The translations under genes were made by a program, and so were the position numbers. Source: Phyto melanocephala (Eukaryota; Arthropoda; Insecta; Diptera; Rhinophoridae). Taken from it: 64,000 nt of DNA. Positions 25,805 through 37,379 of this stretch are shown here, one piece after another (the first letter of the stretch is position 1; each line of letters begins with the position of its first letter). The stretch is taken from NCBI GenBank assembly GCA_941918925.1, contig OW799234.1, positions 63,821,043 through 63,885,042 on the forward strand. The letters are read 5' to 3'. The notes under the pieces were generated by a model, which worked only from the letters and a program-made list of their open reading frames with translations, had not been told where the DNA came from and ran no database searches.

Positions 25805-26890
25805 CTCACATAAGGGTATTTAGCCAATCAAGGCGGACATCACTTTTTTTAAGATTTTATTGCTTCTTAAAAGTTTTTAAGTGCTCCTAGCAGAAATATG
25901 TATTGTAGTCATAGGCTGGTAAAGCTTGAAAATATGAAAAATCCTATTAAGGGGAAAGAGATTTCCTAAGAAGAACTAATCCTACCTCTGAAAAATTCTA
26001 CTTCTTTGAAGTTTTCCATTGCTTTTGTTTGGCAAATGCAATTTTTTCGTCAGATAAATGTATGGGTAAAAGCAGGTATTCCCCGACACCACTACCACCA
26101 ACAGGCAACAATGTCTCATTCATAACAGTTGTGCCATGCCCTGTAGGTGTCATAGGATGTCAGGGATATAGGGTAAGGTCACGTTTTGCAGTGTCTAAGC
26201 AATAATCTGCAAACTTGTGCAAATGGATTTTGTGGCCAATGTGTTTTACGTCCATAATATTTTTAATTCGGTAGATGAAATCAAATTCAATTCCAGATAT
26301 TTGCTATCACCGTTGCTGTTACCAAATCCAGTGGGTGGGGTGGGTGAAAATTACACATGACATTCTTTGCGCAGGTAAATAAGGGTAATAAATAAGTTTA
26401 CTAATTTAAATAAATAAAATTTAGGTTCAATTGTAAAAAACCAAAATATTTTCTGAATGCCATTAAGGCTCATACTCACCTGCACAAAATATTGCAAAAT
26501 GATCCAAAAACAGAAAAAGGGTGATATTTTCAAAAAATCATTAAAAAAATAGGGGAAAAACGCTCAACGTTTTTTTTTTTTTTTTGGTCTAATAATAGAG
26601 ATTTCATATTATATCGTAATGATTTGTATAAACAGCTGTTAATATAACCTTTCACAAAAAAAAAAAAGAATTCAATGTTAAATCTTTATTCGTTTAGACC
26701 CAAAAAATTATATTGTAAGCCTCTCAAAGCTGTAAAAAAGTACCCATGCAATTTACTAAACTTTCTTGACTTTAACAGTGTCCCAAAAGGACATATCTCA
26801 AGAAAAAGTCTTGAAAATTCACTAAACGATGCAAAATTTTGTTGTCTCTTGAGCTGCGTAATTAAATTTTCACATCTTTTAAATTTCACT
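25805..26890. other. Unassigned DNA splitting the mariner remnant
   Basis: About 1.05 kb with a 19-T run near 26567-26585. No protein family is recognised. The exact edges are uncertain and no target duplication could be confirmed. Confidence 0.5.
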
Positions 26891-26904
26891 TTAGACCAAA
26901 TGTC

Positions 26905-27690
26905 CGGCTAGTTTGGCAAAATACCCCTATGTGCGACGTGGGATGACACGGCCATTGAATTTTTCCCACAAAAGGGCCCTTGTTCCGTTGGCTGTACGGC
27001 ATTTGGCACTATCCTGTTGGAACGATAAATCGTCCCGATCCACATTCTCAATTTCTGGCCACAGAAAAATCCTTTATCATCTCGTGATAGCAAACATAAT
27101 AATAAACATAGACACAGTAACTGCTTGGCAGACCATATTTGTACAGAAGTACGACCTCACCAAACACTCATTCTTTGGGGATGCATCGGCCTTTTTACCA
27201 ATCATTCGTGAAGTCTTACTTGCCTTAATGTGACAATTCTGCTTGTCAACGAATCCACTGAGATGAAAGTGTGCCTGAAGATCATTTTTTTTGCAAAATC
27301 ACTATTCAAATCTTTATTCAAATTTCGCATCGGTGATGTCCGCGAGATGTTTAATTGTTACGCAGAACGACGAATAGATGTGGGCAACTCTTCCGTCGCT
27401 CTTTCGTGAACAACAGCAATGATTTTCCCAAAGCGAGCTGAGCGAACGTGAACAGGTGTTTTCACATTTCCTTCAGAACCGGGTCTGATTTTTCACACTA
27501 AAATTTTCGCACAATTCTCCCCATTGTGGACACATTTGGTCGATTATGCTGACCAAAAAAATCACGATGTGCACTAAATGCATTTTTAATTTGAACGTCC
27601 ATTTTGGAAAAAGGCTTTAACAAACTTAAAGAGATGCTTAATTGCGTACTTCTGCATGGTTGAGCTTGTCAAAACTTAAAATTAAGAAAT
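26905..27690 (-). pseudogene. Mariner-type transposase remnant, N-terminal and catalytic parts
   Basis: The minus strand reads, across several frames, FFQNGRSN (start region, near 27600), VHERATEELPTSIRRSA (helix-turn-helix region, near 27390) and VDSLTSRIV/FVDKQNCH in overlapping frames near 27250. LWPEIENVDRDDLSFQQDSA with HTA-like KCRTANGT follows near 27060-27000. QQD holds the second catalytic aspartate. The first (SDE) is spoiled near 27275. The C-terminal piece AQLCHRVAENMNDRLEVIHR lies beyond the insertion at about 25730. There are many stops and frameshifts. It belongs to the Tc1/mariner superfamily that inserts at TA, and it probably represents the parent of the local MITEs. Confidence 0.75.
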
Positions 27691-27744
27691 TACATATTAA
27701 GTTGGGCAAAAAAGTAGGTGTCGTTGGTCATAATCAAACGCGGA

Positions 27745-28300
27745 TCATGGAGGGGGGAATAAAAGGCATATTTTTAATAAATATATGGTTCTATATAATA
27801 AGTTTTCTTGTAATTTAGTTCATCTTTTATTTATAATTCGTGCTGTAACTCAATGACAATTTTGTTCAACTTGAAAAAGTTTTTTTATTAGAAAAAGTCC
27901 ATTCATTCATTCGAAAGTAGGTGTTATATAAAATCAATAGGTAATAGTGCATTTTATTTTTATATAACTTACATATGTATGTACAGTATCAAGAAAATAT
28001 TTTTAAATACTATAATAAACCTAAAAAAAGTTTTCGATGATGTACTAAACCACTTTTAATTTTGAATTTATCAAAAGTTTTGTATAAAATTTTAATTTGA
28101 AAATTGTAAATAAAGACTATTTATACATATTAAAACTTTTGTAAATTGTTGTAAAAGCTTTAACAAATATTGGTATTTGATGTTGGCAGAAAAAGGAGGT
28201 GTAAAACAAATACAGGAGATTGCAACAAACGGAAAACAAACTCCCTGATATTCCCACAAACTTAACAACTCGATTTCTAAGAGCAACAAGGTGCCAGTTA
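27745..28300. other. No gene seen
   Basis: AT-rich spacer between the mariner and hAT remnants. Confidence 0.5.
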
Positions 28301-28305
28301 AATAA

Positions 28306-29352
28306 ATGGATGTATCGTTTGTTATAGAAAGAACAAGATTTTTTAAAAGTCGTCTTCCCAGGCGAAATGCGACTTTGGAAAAGTTCTTAGGAGTCAAACT
28401 GTCACAATTGTGCGAAACTAGATGGGTTAATTGTCATGATTCCATTTTACAATTTAAAGTGAATTTAGAAAATATAATAGAGGCTCTAAAAATGATATCC
28501 AAGTGAAAAGACAGGAATACATCTTCAAAAACTTTATTACTAAGAAATTCATTAAGCGCGTATGAATTTTTGTGTGGATTATATATTCTAAGTGATATAC
28601 TTGCTCTTACACTACTGCTCAGTGTAATGATACAAAAACCGGAAATATAAACCGGATATTTAAAAATAATTTCAGATCTCATACAAAAAGGAATGAAGCC
28701 AAAAAAGAATTTAAAATAATTTTTGAAGAAACACAGAAGATTTGCTTTGGTATGGAAATTCCAGTTGAAAAGCCAAGATTTGAACGAAATCATCCTATAG
28801 AAGATTTAGAAGAGTACTAGCGCATAGAGGAATACATCTCCCCTATTGATTCTGTTCTTCAGGACTTAAAAATACGTTTTTTAAAAGACGCTGCCAAAAA
28901 GAATTAAACATTATTCATTAGACTTAACCAATTTAATTCCACTCCTTGTAGACGATTTGTTTAAGTACGATGAAACAGATAAAAAAAACTATTAAAATCT
29001 ATACATGAAGCTGAACTTTTGCATTGGCAGCAGAAATGGAAAATCGGTCAAGAACTTTCAGAAAATGTGATAGATGTTTTAATTATGTGTGACCCAGATA
29101 TTTATCCAAATTTAAGAAAAATATTTACCATTTTTGTTTCAATGCCGGTAAGTAATGCTACGGACGAAAGATCATTTTCTACTTTTCGTCGCATTAAAAC
29201 GTGACTGAGATCAACCATGACAGAGGACAGGCTAAACGGATTAGCCATGTTACATATTCGCAACGTAATCGAAGTTGATCCAGTAGTTGTGCTTAATAAA
29301 TTTGGTGCAACAGGAAACTACAAATTACTTATACAATATAAGTGTTTTTGTT
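28306..29352 (+). pseudogene. hAT-superfamily transposase remnant
   Basis: The plus strand first gives TRFFKSRLPRRNATLEKFLG and LCETRWVNCHDSILQFK (about 28320-28460). After several stops come FLCGLYILSDILAL (28568-28610), PRFERNHPIEDLEEY (28770-28820) and SPIDSVLQDLKIRFLKDAA (near 28840-28890). Last is the C-terminal dimerisation segment MPVSNATDERSFSTFRRIKT (29141-29202), followed after a stop by LRSTMTEDRLNGLAMLHIRN. CETRW and the ERSFSTFRR block are hallmarks of hAT transposases of the zinc-finger/dimerisation type. The N-terminal BED finger is absent and at least four stops break it. hAT enzymes act at 8-bp target sites. No terminal repeats were recognised. Confidence 0.87.
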
Positions 29353-30812
29353 AAACTTTATGTCAGAAAATTTTTTATTTTATTTTTTTTTTCGTTGTTG
29401 TTTAATAAATATTTATTTTAATTGAACTATTAAAAATTTTTGTTTCATTTATACCCCCCAAAAGTGTGTTAAAATACCTATAACTTTTATAACGTTAATT
29501 TCAAGTGTGATGATTATCATTTGCAATAAAAGGAATCAACGTTTATAAAAGATACAAACTGTAAAATAAAACAAATTTTTGTTTGTTTACAGTTTTCGTA
29601 TTTCGACTAAACTGTTACCTTGGAATCATCTTAGAAATTATGCAAACTTATTAAAAGAAAAAAATTGGTTCGGTTCGTAAATGTTGCATTTTATTCTCTA
29701 CATCCTGATTAGTTATAGGGAATAAGTATGCCAATAAGCAAGATTGCTGCAATTAAAGTTTAGAAAATTTAAGAGATTAATAAATGAATTCAATGGTATT
29801 TTTTAATGAAGCTGCCTAGTTTAAAAGTTTTGTTATCACAGTATTTTACATATACAAATTTAAGATAGTATTTAAATTATTGTATTAAGTATATTGTACG
29901 TGGAAGGATGCCCAGTATAATGTCTAGTTCCTTATAACTCAATCTTTGGAAATAGAGTCATCACTGTGTTATTCCAAATCCTATGAATAACTCATATATG
30001 AAAAGTTTTTCCACAAAAATAACAAAAGCGTATGCTATGTTATGCTCTTTGTTCTGTTCTGCAATGCTTAATAATGGCTTTTTGTTTTTTGTTGTTGTTA
30101 CTATTGTTGTTGTTATTGTTGCTTTTGTTGTACTCCCCAATTAAGGTAAACACGACAGTTTTTGTGATCCAATGAATTAGAAACAAGATAAAGGACAGCT
30201 ACAAAACAAGAACAACCACAACATCTATTATACTTGCAGTAAGAGGAAAATAACAAGAAAATCTACAATATGCTTTCTCTTCTAATTTTCTGTTTCAAAG
30301 AATTGTGTAAAATTTGAAAATTGACTAGGCACGTGAAAAATGCAAAGAATCGAATATGCTCAAGCATACAGCCGCATAAATCGGTTTAAAAAAAAATTCC
30401 TTAAATGTATACGAAAAACAAACACCAAATATCAGAGATGGAAAATTACTTTTGAATTTAATAGGCTGTAAACAACTATACATATGAGTACTTTTATAGG
30501 AGGAGGGGCTCAAAAATGTTGTGTAAGTTTTATTTGTACTTTCAGTAATGATATTTTTAAATGTGTTGTATGTTTTGAAAATGTGCTTAAATTAAAGTTT
30601 TGCAATGTTATTTGTAGTTTTTCTTAGACCTTAAAGAAACAGGTAATGTTTCAATTTTGTTTTGTATTTGTTTAATTCACAAACTGCCATTGTATTTTGT
30701 GATTCCTGTACGAAAATATATTTTTGGATTATTTGGATAATTTCACAACAATTTCTTCTTTTATCGGATGTATTATTGAACGTCAAATAATATTAAACGT
30801 CAGGCCAATAAA
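29353..30812. other. No gene recognised
   Basis: AT-rich, with a GTT/TTG microsatellite-like tract at about 30088-30130. The block near 29480-29550 (ATAACGTTAATTTCAAGTG, ATCAACGTTTA) resembles 35460-35530, so a short unclassified repeat is present in both. Confidence 0.5.
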
Positions 30813-33380
30813 AACAAGTAAGAACACTATATTCGGCTGTGCCGAATCTTTAATACCCACCACCAATTTTGTGTACATTTAAAGCACAATATTTATTATT
30901 TTTTTAATCGCTATAGAATAATCTCTTTATAATAAAATATGCGTTATAATAAAGTGGGCGTTCAAATCAAAATGCGTTTTGTGCACTTCGTGATTCTTTT
31001 GGTCAACATAATCGTTCGAATTCGTCCACAATCGTGAGAATTGTAAAAAATATTTAAATGTCTGCAAAGCAGGTCTGTATGAAATGTGAAAACATCTGTG
31101 AATGCCATCTTAGTTCGTTGAATGGGAAACATTGCTGTTTTTCACGATAACGTGGCAAAAGAGCAAGCAACCTTGACTCATCATCGTGCCCAATAATCGA
31201 GCATCAACAGTGTCATTGAAAATTCGGACTATCGGATCGTGGTGTGCCACCTAGGTTGGGGGGCCATTTGGCCGATATTTTGTTTCATACATAATTGAAG
31301 CATACAAATATTATCATTATAAAAATAAATGATAATAATTTCAAAATAATTTTATTCAAAATCAACATAGTCCCTTAAAATAAAACCACCCATTATAACT
31401 TCGGTATGCTAGTAAAATGTTTTCGTAAATTTAGTCTTTCAATGAAAGTGGCCGTTAAAATACGCGTGTCAATAAAGTTTCTGCTAATAAACATAACTTA
31501 GATATTTCAATATAGTCCTTTAGTATTCCAAAATCTTTATTCATAGAGAATTTACATGAATTTAAGAGGAATAAAGTGAATTTAAGGTTAAATTTTAAGG
31601 GCCACAGGGTGACTTAAAATATACATTCTCTGCATTTTTCTAAAACGGGAAATTTCTTAGTAAGATTTTGTTTTTTAAACTTCTATAACATTTTGCTTTT
31701 AAAAGATTTTCAAACGAAATAAGTTTTGTATAATTTTAAAATTTGTTAGCCATTAGTACATGAAAATGAATTGTTTATAATGTTTAGAGATAATTTTTTT
31801 TGACTTAGGTCAAAATTTTCCTAAATTCCCATTTTTAATAGAGCATAATTTCAGGAGAACATAAGCATAAGTTGTTAGCATGCCATCTAGTAGTTGCTAG
31901 TAGAGTCATCTATCTTATCATCTTTATCTTATATTTAGCTACAGTACAATAAATGGCGCAGTGTATAATGAATAAATGCTAATATATATGACTAATATAT
32001 TTTTATAAAAATTTAAAGAAAAAAGTGTGCGTGGCACATCTATTTTCCGTTATAACGAAGACTTTGACCAAAAAGCCATGTTTGCAAAATTTCAGAATCG
32101 TACATATAGTTTTGTCAGTTGTATTACGTTTTAAATTTGAAATATACACTGTGCGGTATAAATTTTCGTACATTTTTATCTATAACTCTTTTCCTAATTC
32201 ATAGATTTAAGCGATTTTCAGGGAAAAATATTCCTTTGACTCGATTAATATATATTCGAAGTTTCATGACTACGTTTATGCGTCTGGACACAATTCAAAA
32301 GTGAAAGTGGGCGTTATAGTAGGCGTGTCAAAGTTGTTTTCGCTAATGAGTACAACTTAGGTGTTTCAATATAGTCCTTTATTATTCCAAAATCTTTATT
32401 AATAGAGAAATTATATGAATTTTAGGTAAAACGTTATATGGGAGGTGGGCGTAAAAGTGGGCGCGGCACCTTAATTTTTTGGCATAGTAATGAAATTGCC
32501 TAGGGGGATAGAAGTAGCAAAATTTATCATCATACCTCTAATTTTAGCGGTTTTATGAGCTTTTAAATTTCATTAACGGTAGATAACGTGAAAAGTGGGC
32601 GTTATAGTAGGCGTGTCAAAGTTATTTTTGCGAATGAGTACAACTGAGGTGTTTCAAGATAGGCCTATATTATTCCAAAATCTTTATTAATAGAGAAATT
32701 ATATGAATTTTAGTTAAAACGTTATATGGGAGGTGGGCGTAAAAGTGGGCGTGGCACATTGATTTGCCGTTACAAGAAAGCGTGTCACCAAAAAGCAAAG
32801 TGTGCAAAATTTCAGAGTCGTACATCCAATTTTGTTGCTTTTATGACGTTTTTGTTTTTAAATATACCGAAAAATACACTGTGCGGTATAAATTTTCGTA
32901 CATTTTGATCGATAACTCCTCTCCTAATGCATAGATTTAAACAATTTTCGGACAAAAATATTGTCTTTACCCAGGAAATATGTATTCGAAGTTTCATGAG
33001 TCTACGTTAAGGCGTTTGGACACAATTCCATTTTATTCGATGTTCGGAGGACACGGTTTTTTCGACCTACTCTTGCTTTTCGAGCTATAACTCTCTTCCT
33101 AATATTCCGATTTAGCCCATTTTCAATACCAAACAAACCTTGTCTATAAGAAAGATTCTGGCAAAATTTGAGCACCCTAGCTTTTTCGGTGCGACCTCTA
33201 TCGTGCTTTCAACAGACGGACAGACGGACAGACGGACGGACATAGCTAGATCGTCATAAAATCAAACCCTGATTCAGAATATATATACTTTATGGGGTCT
33301 AAAGTGGATATTTCGATGTGTTACAAACGGAATGACAAAATGAATATACCCCCACCATTTTTTTGGTGGCGGGTATAAAA
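30813..33380 (-). mobile_element. DINE-1/HINE-like element, family B copy 3, inverted relative to copy 2
   Basis: The 3' hairpin ATTCGGCTGTGCCGAAT lies at 30831-30847 and the 5' hairpin ends at about 33377, so the element points left. It shares with copy 2 (13250-15907) the monomer pair, the GGCATGCTAACAACTTATGC block (complement near 31880) and the nested mariner MITE. The MITE is shortened at its left side. The two copies form an imperfect inverted repeat of about 2.6 kb with roughly 15 kb between them. Confidence 0.87.
30957..31392 (+). mobile_element. Mariner-derived MITE in family B copy 3, one end deleted
   Basis: The right end has CCCTTAAAATAAAACCACCC and then TATAAC, the expected insertion point. 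The other end is lost: near 30955 DINE-like sequence (ATAAAGTGGGCG) joins directly to the MITE interior (TTCAAATCAAAATGCG). Confidence 0.78.
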
Positions 33381-33487
33381 ACATGAAGGGGAAAGTTTAT
33401 CAACTGTTTCTTCTTCGTGGTCACAACATTTTTGAGTTAAAATTTTTTAGCAGAGATAAAACAAAGTCGACAAAACATTTTAATTAA

Positions 33488-34303
33488 AACAAGTAAGAGC
33501 GCTATATTCGGCCGTGCCGAATCTTATATACCCTTCACAGCGTGTAGTCATGCCATAACAGTAGTTTGTATCACCATTCATGCCATATGAAATACGTACA
33601 TACATATAAAAACATACATATATAAAAACATCCCATTGTAAAATTATAAATTCAAGTATGTATGTTAAAAAAACAAAAAAAAAAAAAAATAAAAAAAAAT
33701 TAAAAAAAAAAATTAAAAAAAAAAATTAAAAAAAAATTAAAAAAAAATAATTAAAATATATATAATAAATATAAAACAAAAATAAAAAAAAATAAAAAAA
33801 AAATTAAAAAAAAATAAAAATATAAATAATATATTAAATAAAAAATAACAAAAATTTAAAAAAACTTTAAAAATTTTTTTTTTTGGCTCAGCTGGGATTC
33901 GATGCCACGTTTTCTCTAACCAGTATACACTTTTGTATGTATGTATGTTGTTGTTGTAATGTTGTTTTTGTGAAAAAAATCGAAGTGGTCGTGGGTTTTT
34001 GCTCATATCTCATGTTTCTACCGATACCGATGTTTCTGATTTTCAATACCGATCTACTCCTGAATTTTTATAATTTTTTAATACCTCACCCGGGTCCAAG
34101 CGATGTCGGGGGCTTCAAAAAGTTGATTTCAACATACACACGGACAGACGGTCAGACGGACAGACTGACAAAGCCTAATCGACTCCCCTATTGATAAGCT
34201 TTCAGAAAATATATACTTTATGGGGTCGGAAATGAAAATTGTAGAAATTTCACAAGGAATGACAAACCTATATATACCCTTTTTCACTGTGTGAAGGGTA
34301 TAA
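33488..34303 (-). mobile_element. DINE-1/HINE-like element, family A, complete copy
   Basis: Begins AACAAGTAAGAGC with hairpin ATTCGGCCGTGCCGAAT near 33507-33523 and TATACCCTTCAC. It ends with TATACCCTTTTTCAC / GTGAAGGGTATA near 34273-34302, the 5' hairpin of the element in reverse. The centre is A-rich, and the GACGGACAGAC block is near 34140-34168. It carries no coding sequence. It lies within 110 bp of the 5' end of family-B copy 3. Confidence 0.85.
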
Positions 34304-34584
34304 AAACCCTATTTTTTTTTAATTTTAAGAATACAAAAATACTAGAAAATTATTTTTTTTTAATTCAGCAAAACATTTTTAATTCCCAATCCCTTTATAA
34401 ATCCACTTAAACACTGCATGAAATGAAATTGATTGTTTTACAAAATGTTTTAATGGAAATTACCAACAAAATGTATACAATACTGATAACACCTACAAAA
34501 ATAGTACCAGCTGTACATTACAACGGGAGTTGTGTATTAAAGTACTAACTTTTTGTTTCTTTCATTATAATCAAATCAAGCAGA

Positions 34585-35417
34585 AAGCTATGTACTCGAT
34601 ATTTCATCATCATAATTCTAATTTTGTCGGTTTAATGAGCTTTAATGAGTTTTAATGATAGTGGTATATGTGGGAAGTTAACGTTAAAGAAGGCGTGGCA
34701 TAGTAATTTTTCATAATGAACTAAATTTCAATACAGAATCCATTATTCTTTTAAAATCTTTTTCCATAGAGGAAAATATATGAATTTGAGATAGAGCGTT
34801 ATATGGAAGGTTGGCGTTCAAGTGGGCGTCTCACCTTAAGTTTCCGTTGTTACAAGTCTTTTGATCATAAAAACCATGTTTGCAAAATTTTAGAATCGTT
34901 CATCTAATTTTGTCAGTTTTATTAAATTTTTAATTGACCGAAAAAGACATTGTGCGGTATAGAGTTTCGTACATTCTCATCTGTAACTCCTTTTGTAAAG
35001 TATAAATTTGAGCAATTTTTGAGGAAATATATTTTTTTTTTTATCTCAGGAAATATAGATTCGAAATTTCATCGCTCTACGTCAATGCGTTTAGACACAG
35101 TCGCAATTTATTCGATGTAGAAACGCCATTGTTTTTTTAACTACTCTTGCATTACGTGTCCTCTCTCTCTCTTAATCTACTGATTAAGCTCATTTTCAAT
35201 ATCCAAAAAACCTTGTATATATATTGGAAATGTGATCCTCCTAACTTTAGTGTGACGGACAGACGGATGGACATAGCTAGATCGTCCTCAAATGAAATCA
35301 GGACTCAGAAATATATAGTTTGTGGGGTCTAAAATGGATATTTCGATGTGTTACAAATGAAATGACAAAATCAATATACAACCACAACCTTTTTTTTTTT
35401 TTGTGGTGGTGTGTATA
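34585..35417 (-). mobile_element. DINE-1/HINE-like element, family B copy 5, 3' end lost
   Basis: The 5' hairpin (CCACAACCTTTTTT...GGTGGTGTGTATA, 35390-35417) and GACGGACAGACGG region are clear. The left part keeps a diverged monomer (TTATATGGAAGGTTGGCG near 34797). The ATTCGGC hairpin end is missing. Confidence 0.8.
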
Positions 35418-35609
35418 AAAACGCGTATTTTACCATATTCCAGTGTTTTCAAACAAACCATTACAACGTTAATTTCAAAAGTGCAGATGATCAGAATCAC
35501 GGTTAATTTAAAGGAAATAAATCAACGTTTACCGCATGTGCAAACGAAGCAATATTTTAAATGATGAAAACTTTTCTGATTGTGGGACAATGATTGTAAT
35601 TTTTTCAAA

Positions 35610-35955
35610 TATTTTTTTACTAGAATAGTGGCCTTCAGACATACCCTTCTGGGCCTGGATAGGGTATCTCTGAGGGCCACTATTGGGGTTTTAACAGAGC
35701 ACTGTCCTATGAGGACTAGGATTCGTAGATGGGATCGCGGCACTCCGGATTATTGTATAATGTGTGAAGATAAGGACGATCTGGAAACTGTGTAACACAT
35801 TGTCTGTCACTGCCCAAAGCTACAAAATCACAGGCTAAAATGGCTAGGTAAACGATTTCACGATGAGTTGGGTGATGTTTCGGAGTGCAAGCCGGGGAAT
35901 ATTATCGGATTCATCATGGGGATCGGCTGGTTGGTGAACATGCAATGGGGATCGT
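35610..35955 (+). pseudogene. C-terminal end of a non-LTR retrotransposon ORF2
   Basis: The frame reads RATIGVLTEHCPMRTRIRRW, then YCIMCEDKDDLETV, a stop, and HIVCHCPKLQNHRLKWLG. This is the cysteine-histidine motif (C-x2-C, H-x4-C) that follows the RNase H or thumb region in I/R1/LOA-type LINEs. It sits close to the element's 3' end, as expected. One stop interrupts it after LETV. Everything upstream (endonuclease, RT) is missing, which fits 5' truncation during target-primed insertion. The clade is uncertain. Confidence 0.75.
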
Positions 35956-36175
35956 AGAGAATATGTTTTTCTTTCTTTCTTCTATTCTATTTCCTACTTA
36001 CTTATTTTTATTATTTTTTCATGTACTATATCTTTGACAACCCTCTCTATCTACCTTTTTTATCTTTACTATATAAAGGGTAACGCAATGGACCTTATTG
36101 GTCTCCGAGTTTGGGTGTAGGAGGCAGATACTGCTTTCTGCATCCTCCTATCCTACCTACCTACCAACCTTACTA
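35956..36175 (+). mobile_element. 3' untranslated end of the same LINE
   Basis: Pyrimidine-rich sequence, then a GGGTAACGCAATGGACCTTATTGG block, ending in CTACCTACCTACC-type repeats near 36155-36170. No poly(A) is seen. Confidence 0.55.
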
Positions 36176-36611
36176 GAATTTCTTGTTAAACGTAAAGCAT
36201 TTCCGTTTTTTCTTAACTTGTTCATTATTAAAATAATACTTTCATACAAAGTATTATTTATGTTCTGAAAAAAAATATCTGATGCTAAATATTCTCTTAA
36301 GACTTTATCACATATTTATTAATTAAAAAAAAGGTTTGTCTAGAGCTTTTTTTTGCAGATATGTTTTTTTTTAATACATTTTTTGTATTTAATATATTTT
36401 AGTACATTTTAGAGTTAATAATCTGACAACCAATCAGCATTTATAGCAGCGTACACACTTCAAAACTTTCATTTCAGCGAAACACCTTTATCTTCATTTT
36501 AATAAAACAAAGCACACTTGTCCATTGTTTGGTAATAAATAGAATATTGTTTTACTATTGTTATTATTCTGTCCTAATGAACACAGATTGCTAGAATTGT
36601 ACATGTATACT
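36176..36611. other. No gene seen
   Basis: AT-rich spacer. Confidence 0.5.
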
Positions 36612-36613
36612 TA

Positions 36614-37377
36614 CCCTGAAGGAAACCTGGGGGCAAGTGTCTCCAAGTCACCAGTTTTGTCGACTATTGTGGTGACTTCTTGGCGACATTGTCAACAAGT
36701 GTTTACATTTTTTTAATTTTCTTTGTTGAGAAAAAAAAATGTATACACAATAAATAAAAGTTCTTATTAAATGAAATGTACCTAATTTACTTTTAATATT
36801 TGATATTTAATGAATTCCTTAATTTTTTTTAATAAAACATCATATTTTAACAAAAGTTTCATTAACGACGTCTATTTCAGAAAGGTATCAAAAGTGTAGA
36901 CTAGAATTACTTAAATACACTATTGAATCCCTGGTGATAATGTCTACATATGGTACTTAAAGAACTATCTACTTTGTATTTAGTGCCAGTGTCAGTAGTA
37001 GATTTCCAATGACACGCACATGGTAAATGTCTATAGCAAAAAGCATTGTCGAGGGTACAATAAGTCACTAGTACTGGTGACTGTGTCAACAGTGGGTCAG
37101 TACAGATTCACTTCTGACATTTACATCACAAAAGTACCAGAAGTGTAGACTAGAATTACTAAAATGAACTAGTGAATCTATGGTGACAATGTCTACATAT
37201 GGTCCCAAGAGAACTACCTACTCAGTAGTACCAGTGTCAGTAGTAGATTTCCAATGACACGCACATGGTAAATGTCTATAGTAAAAAAGCATTGTCGGGG
37301 GAATAATAATTCAGTAGTACTGGTGACAGTGTCAATAGTGAATCAGTACTGATTCACTAGTGACATTTCCTACAGGG
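36614..37377. mobile_element. MITE with CCCTGWAGGAAA ends and TA flanks
   Basis: CCCTGAAGGAAA (36614-36625) is mirrored by TTTCCTACAGGG (37366-37377). TA lies directly outside both ends (36612-36613 and 37378-37379), consistent with a Tc1/mariner-type target. The right two-thirds is a tandem pair of about 249 bp. There is no transposase. Confidence 0.8.
36893..37377. repeat. Tandem duplication, period about 249 bp, inside the MITE
   Basis: AGTGTAGACTAGAATTACT starts at 36893 and again at 37142. The stretch CAGTGTCAGTAGTAGATTTC, with the flanking ACACGCACATGGTAAATGTC, is repeated with few changes. The second unit ends in the MITE's terminal repeat. Confidence 0.88.
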
Positions 37378-37379
37378 TA

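Larger units (their letters stand above)
25535..27700 (-). mobile_element. Decayed mariner-type transposon with an internal insertion
   Basis: Read on the minus strand, the N-terminal domain (27690-27300), the catalytic part (27290-26905) and the C-terminal tail (25800-25560) of one transposase lie in order. About 1.05 kb of unrelated DNA separates the last two. The left end matches the start of the copy at 62060 (ACGATGTTAA, AGAATTATCTTAATATT). It is the longest relative of the MITEs at 6374, 11830 and 15156. Confidence 0.72.

Noticed and set aside
26675..26911. Overlapping frames on both strands as paired genes
   Set aside because: They are near mirror images of each other's open reading, lie in unassigned insert DNA and lack any family signal.
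33883..34194. 103-residue plus-strand frame
   Set aside because: Lies wholly in the family-A DINE 5' region; the repeated RTDGQTDR residues come from the GACGGACAGAC motif.
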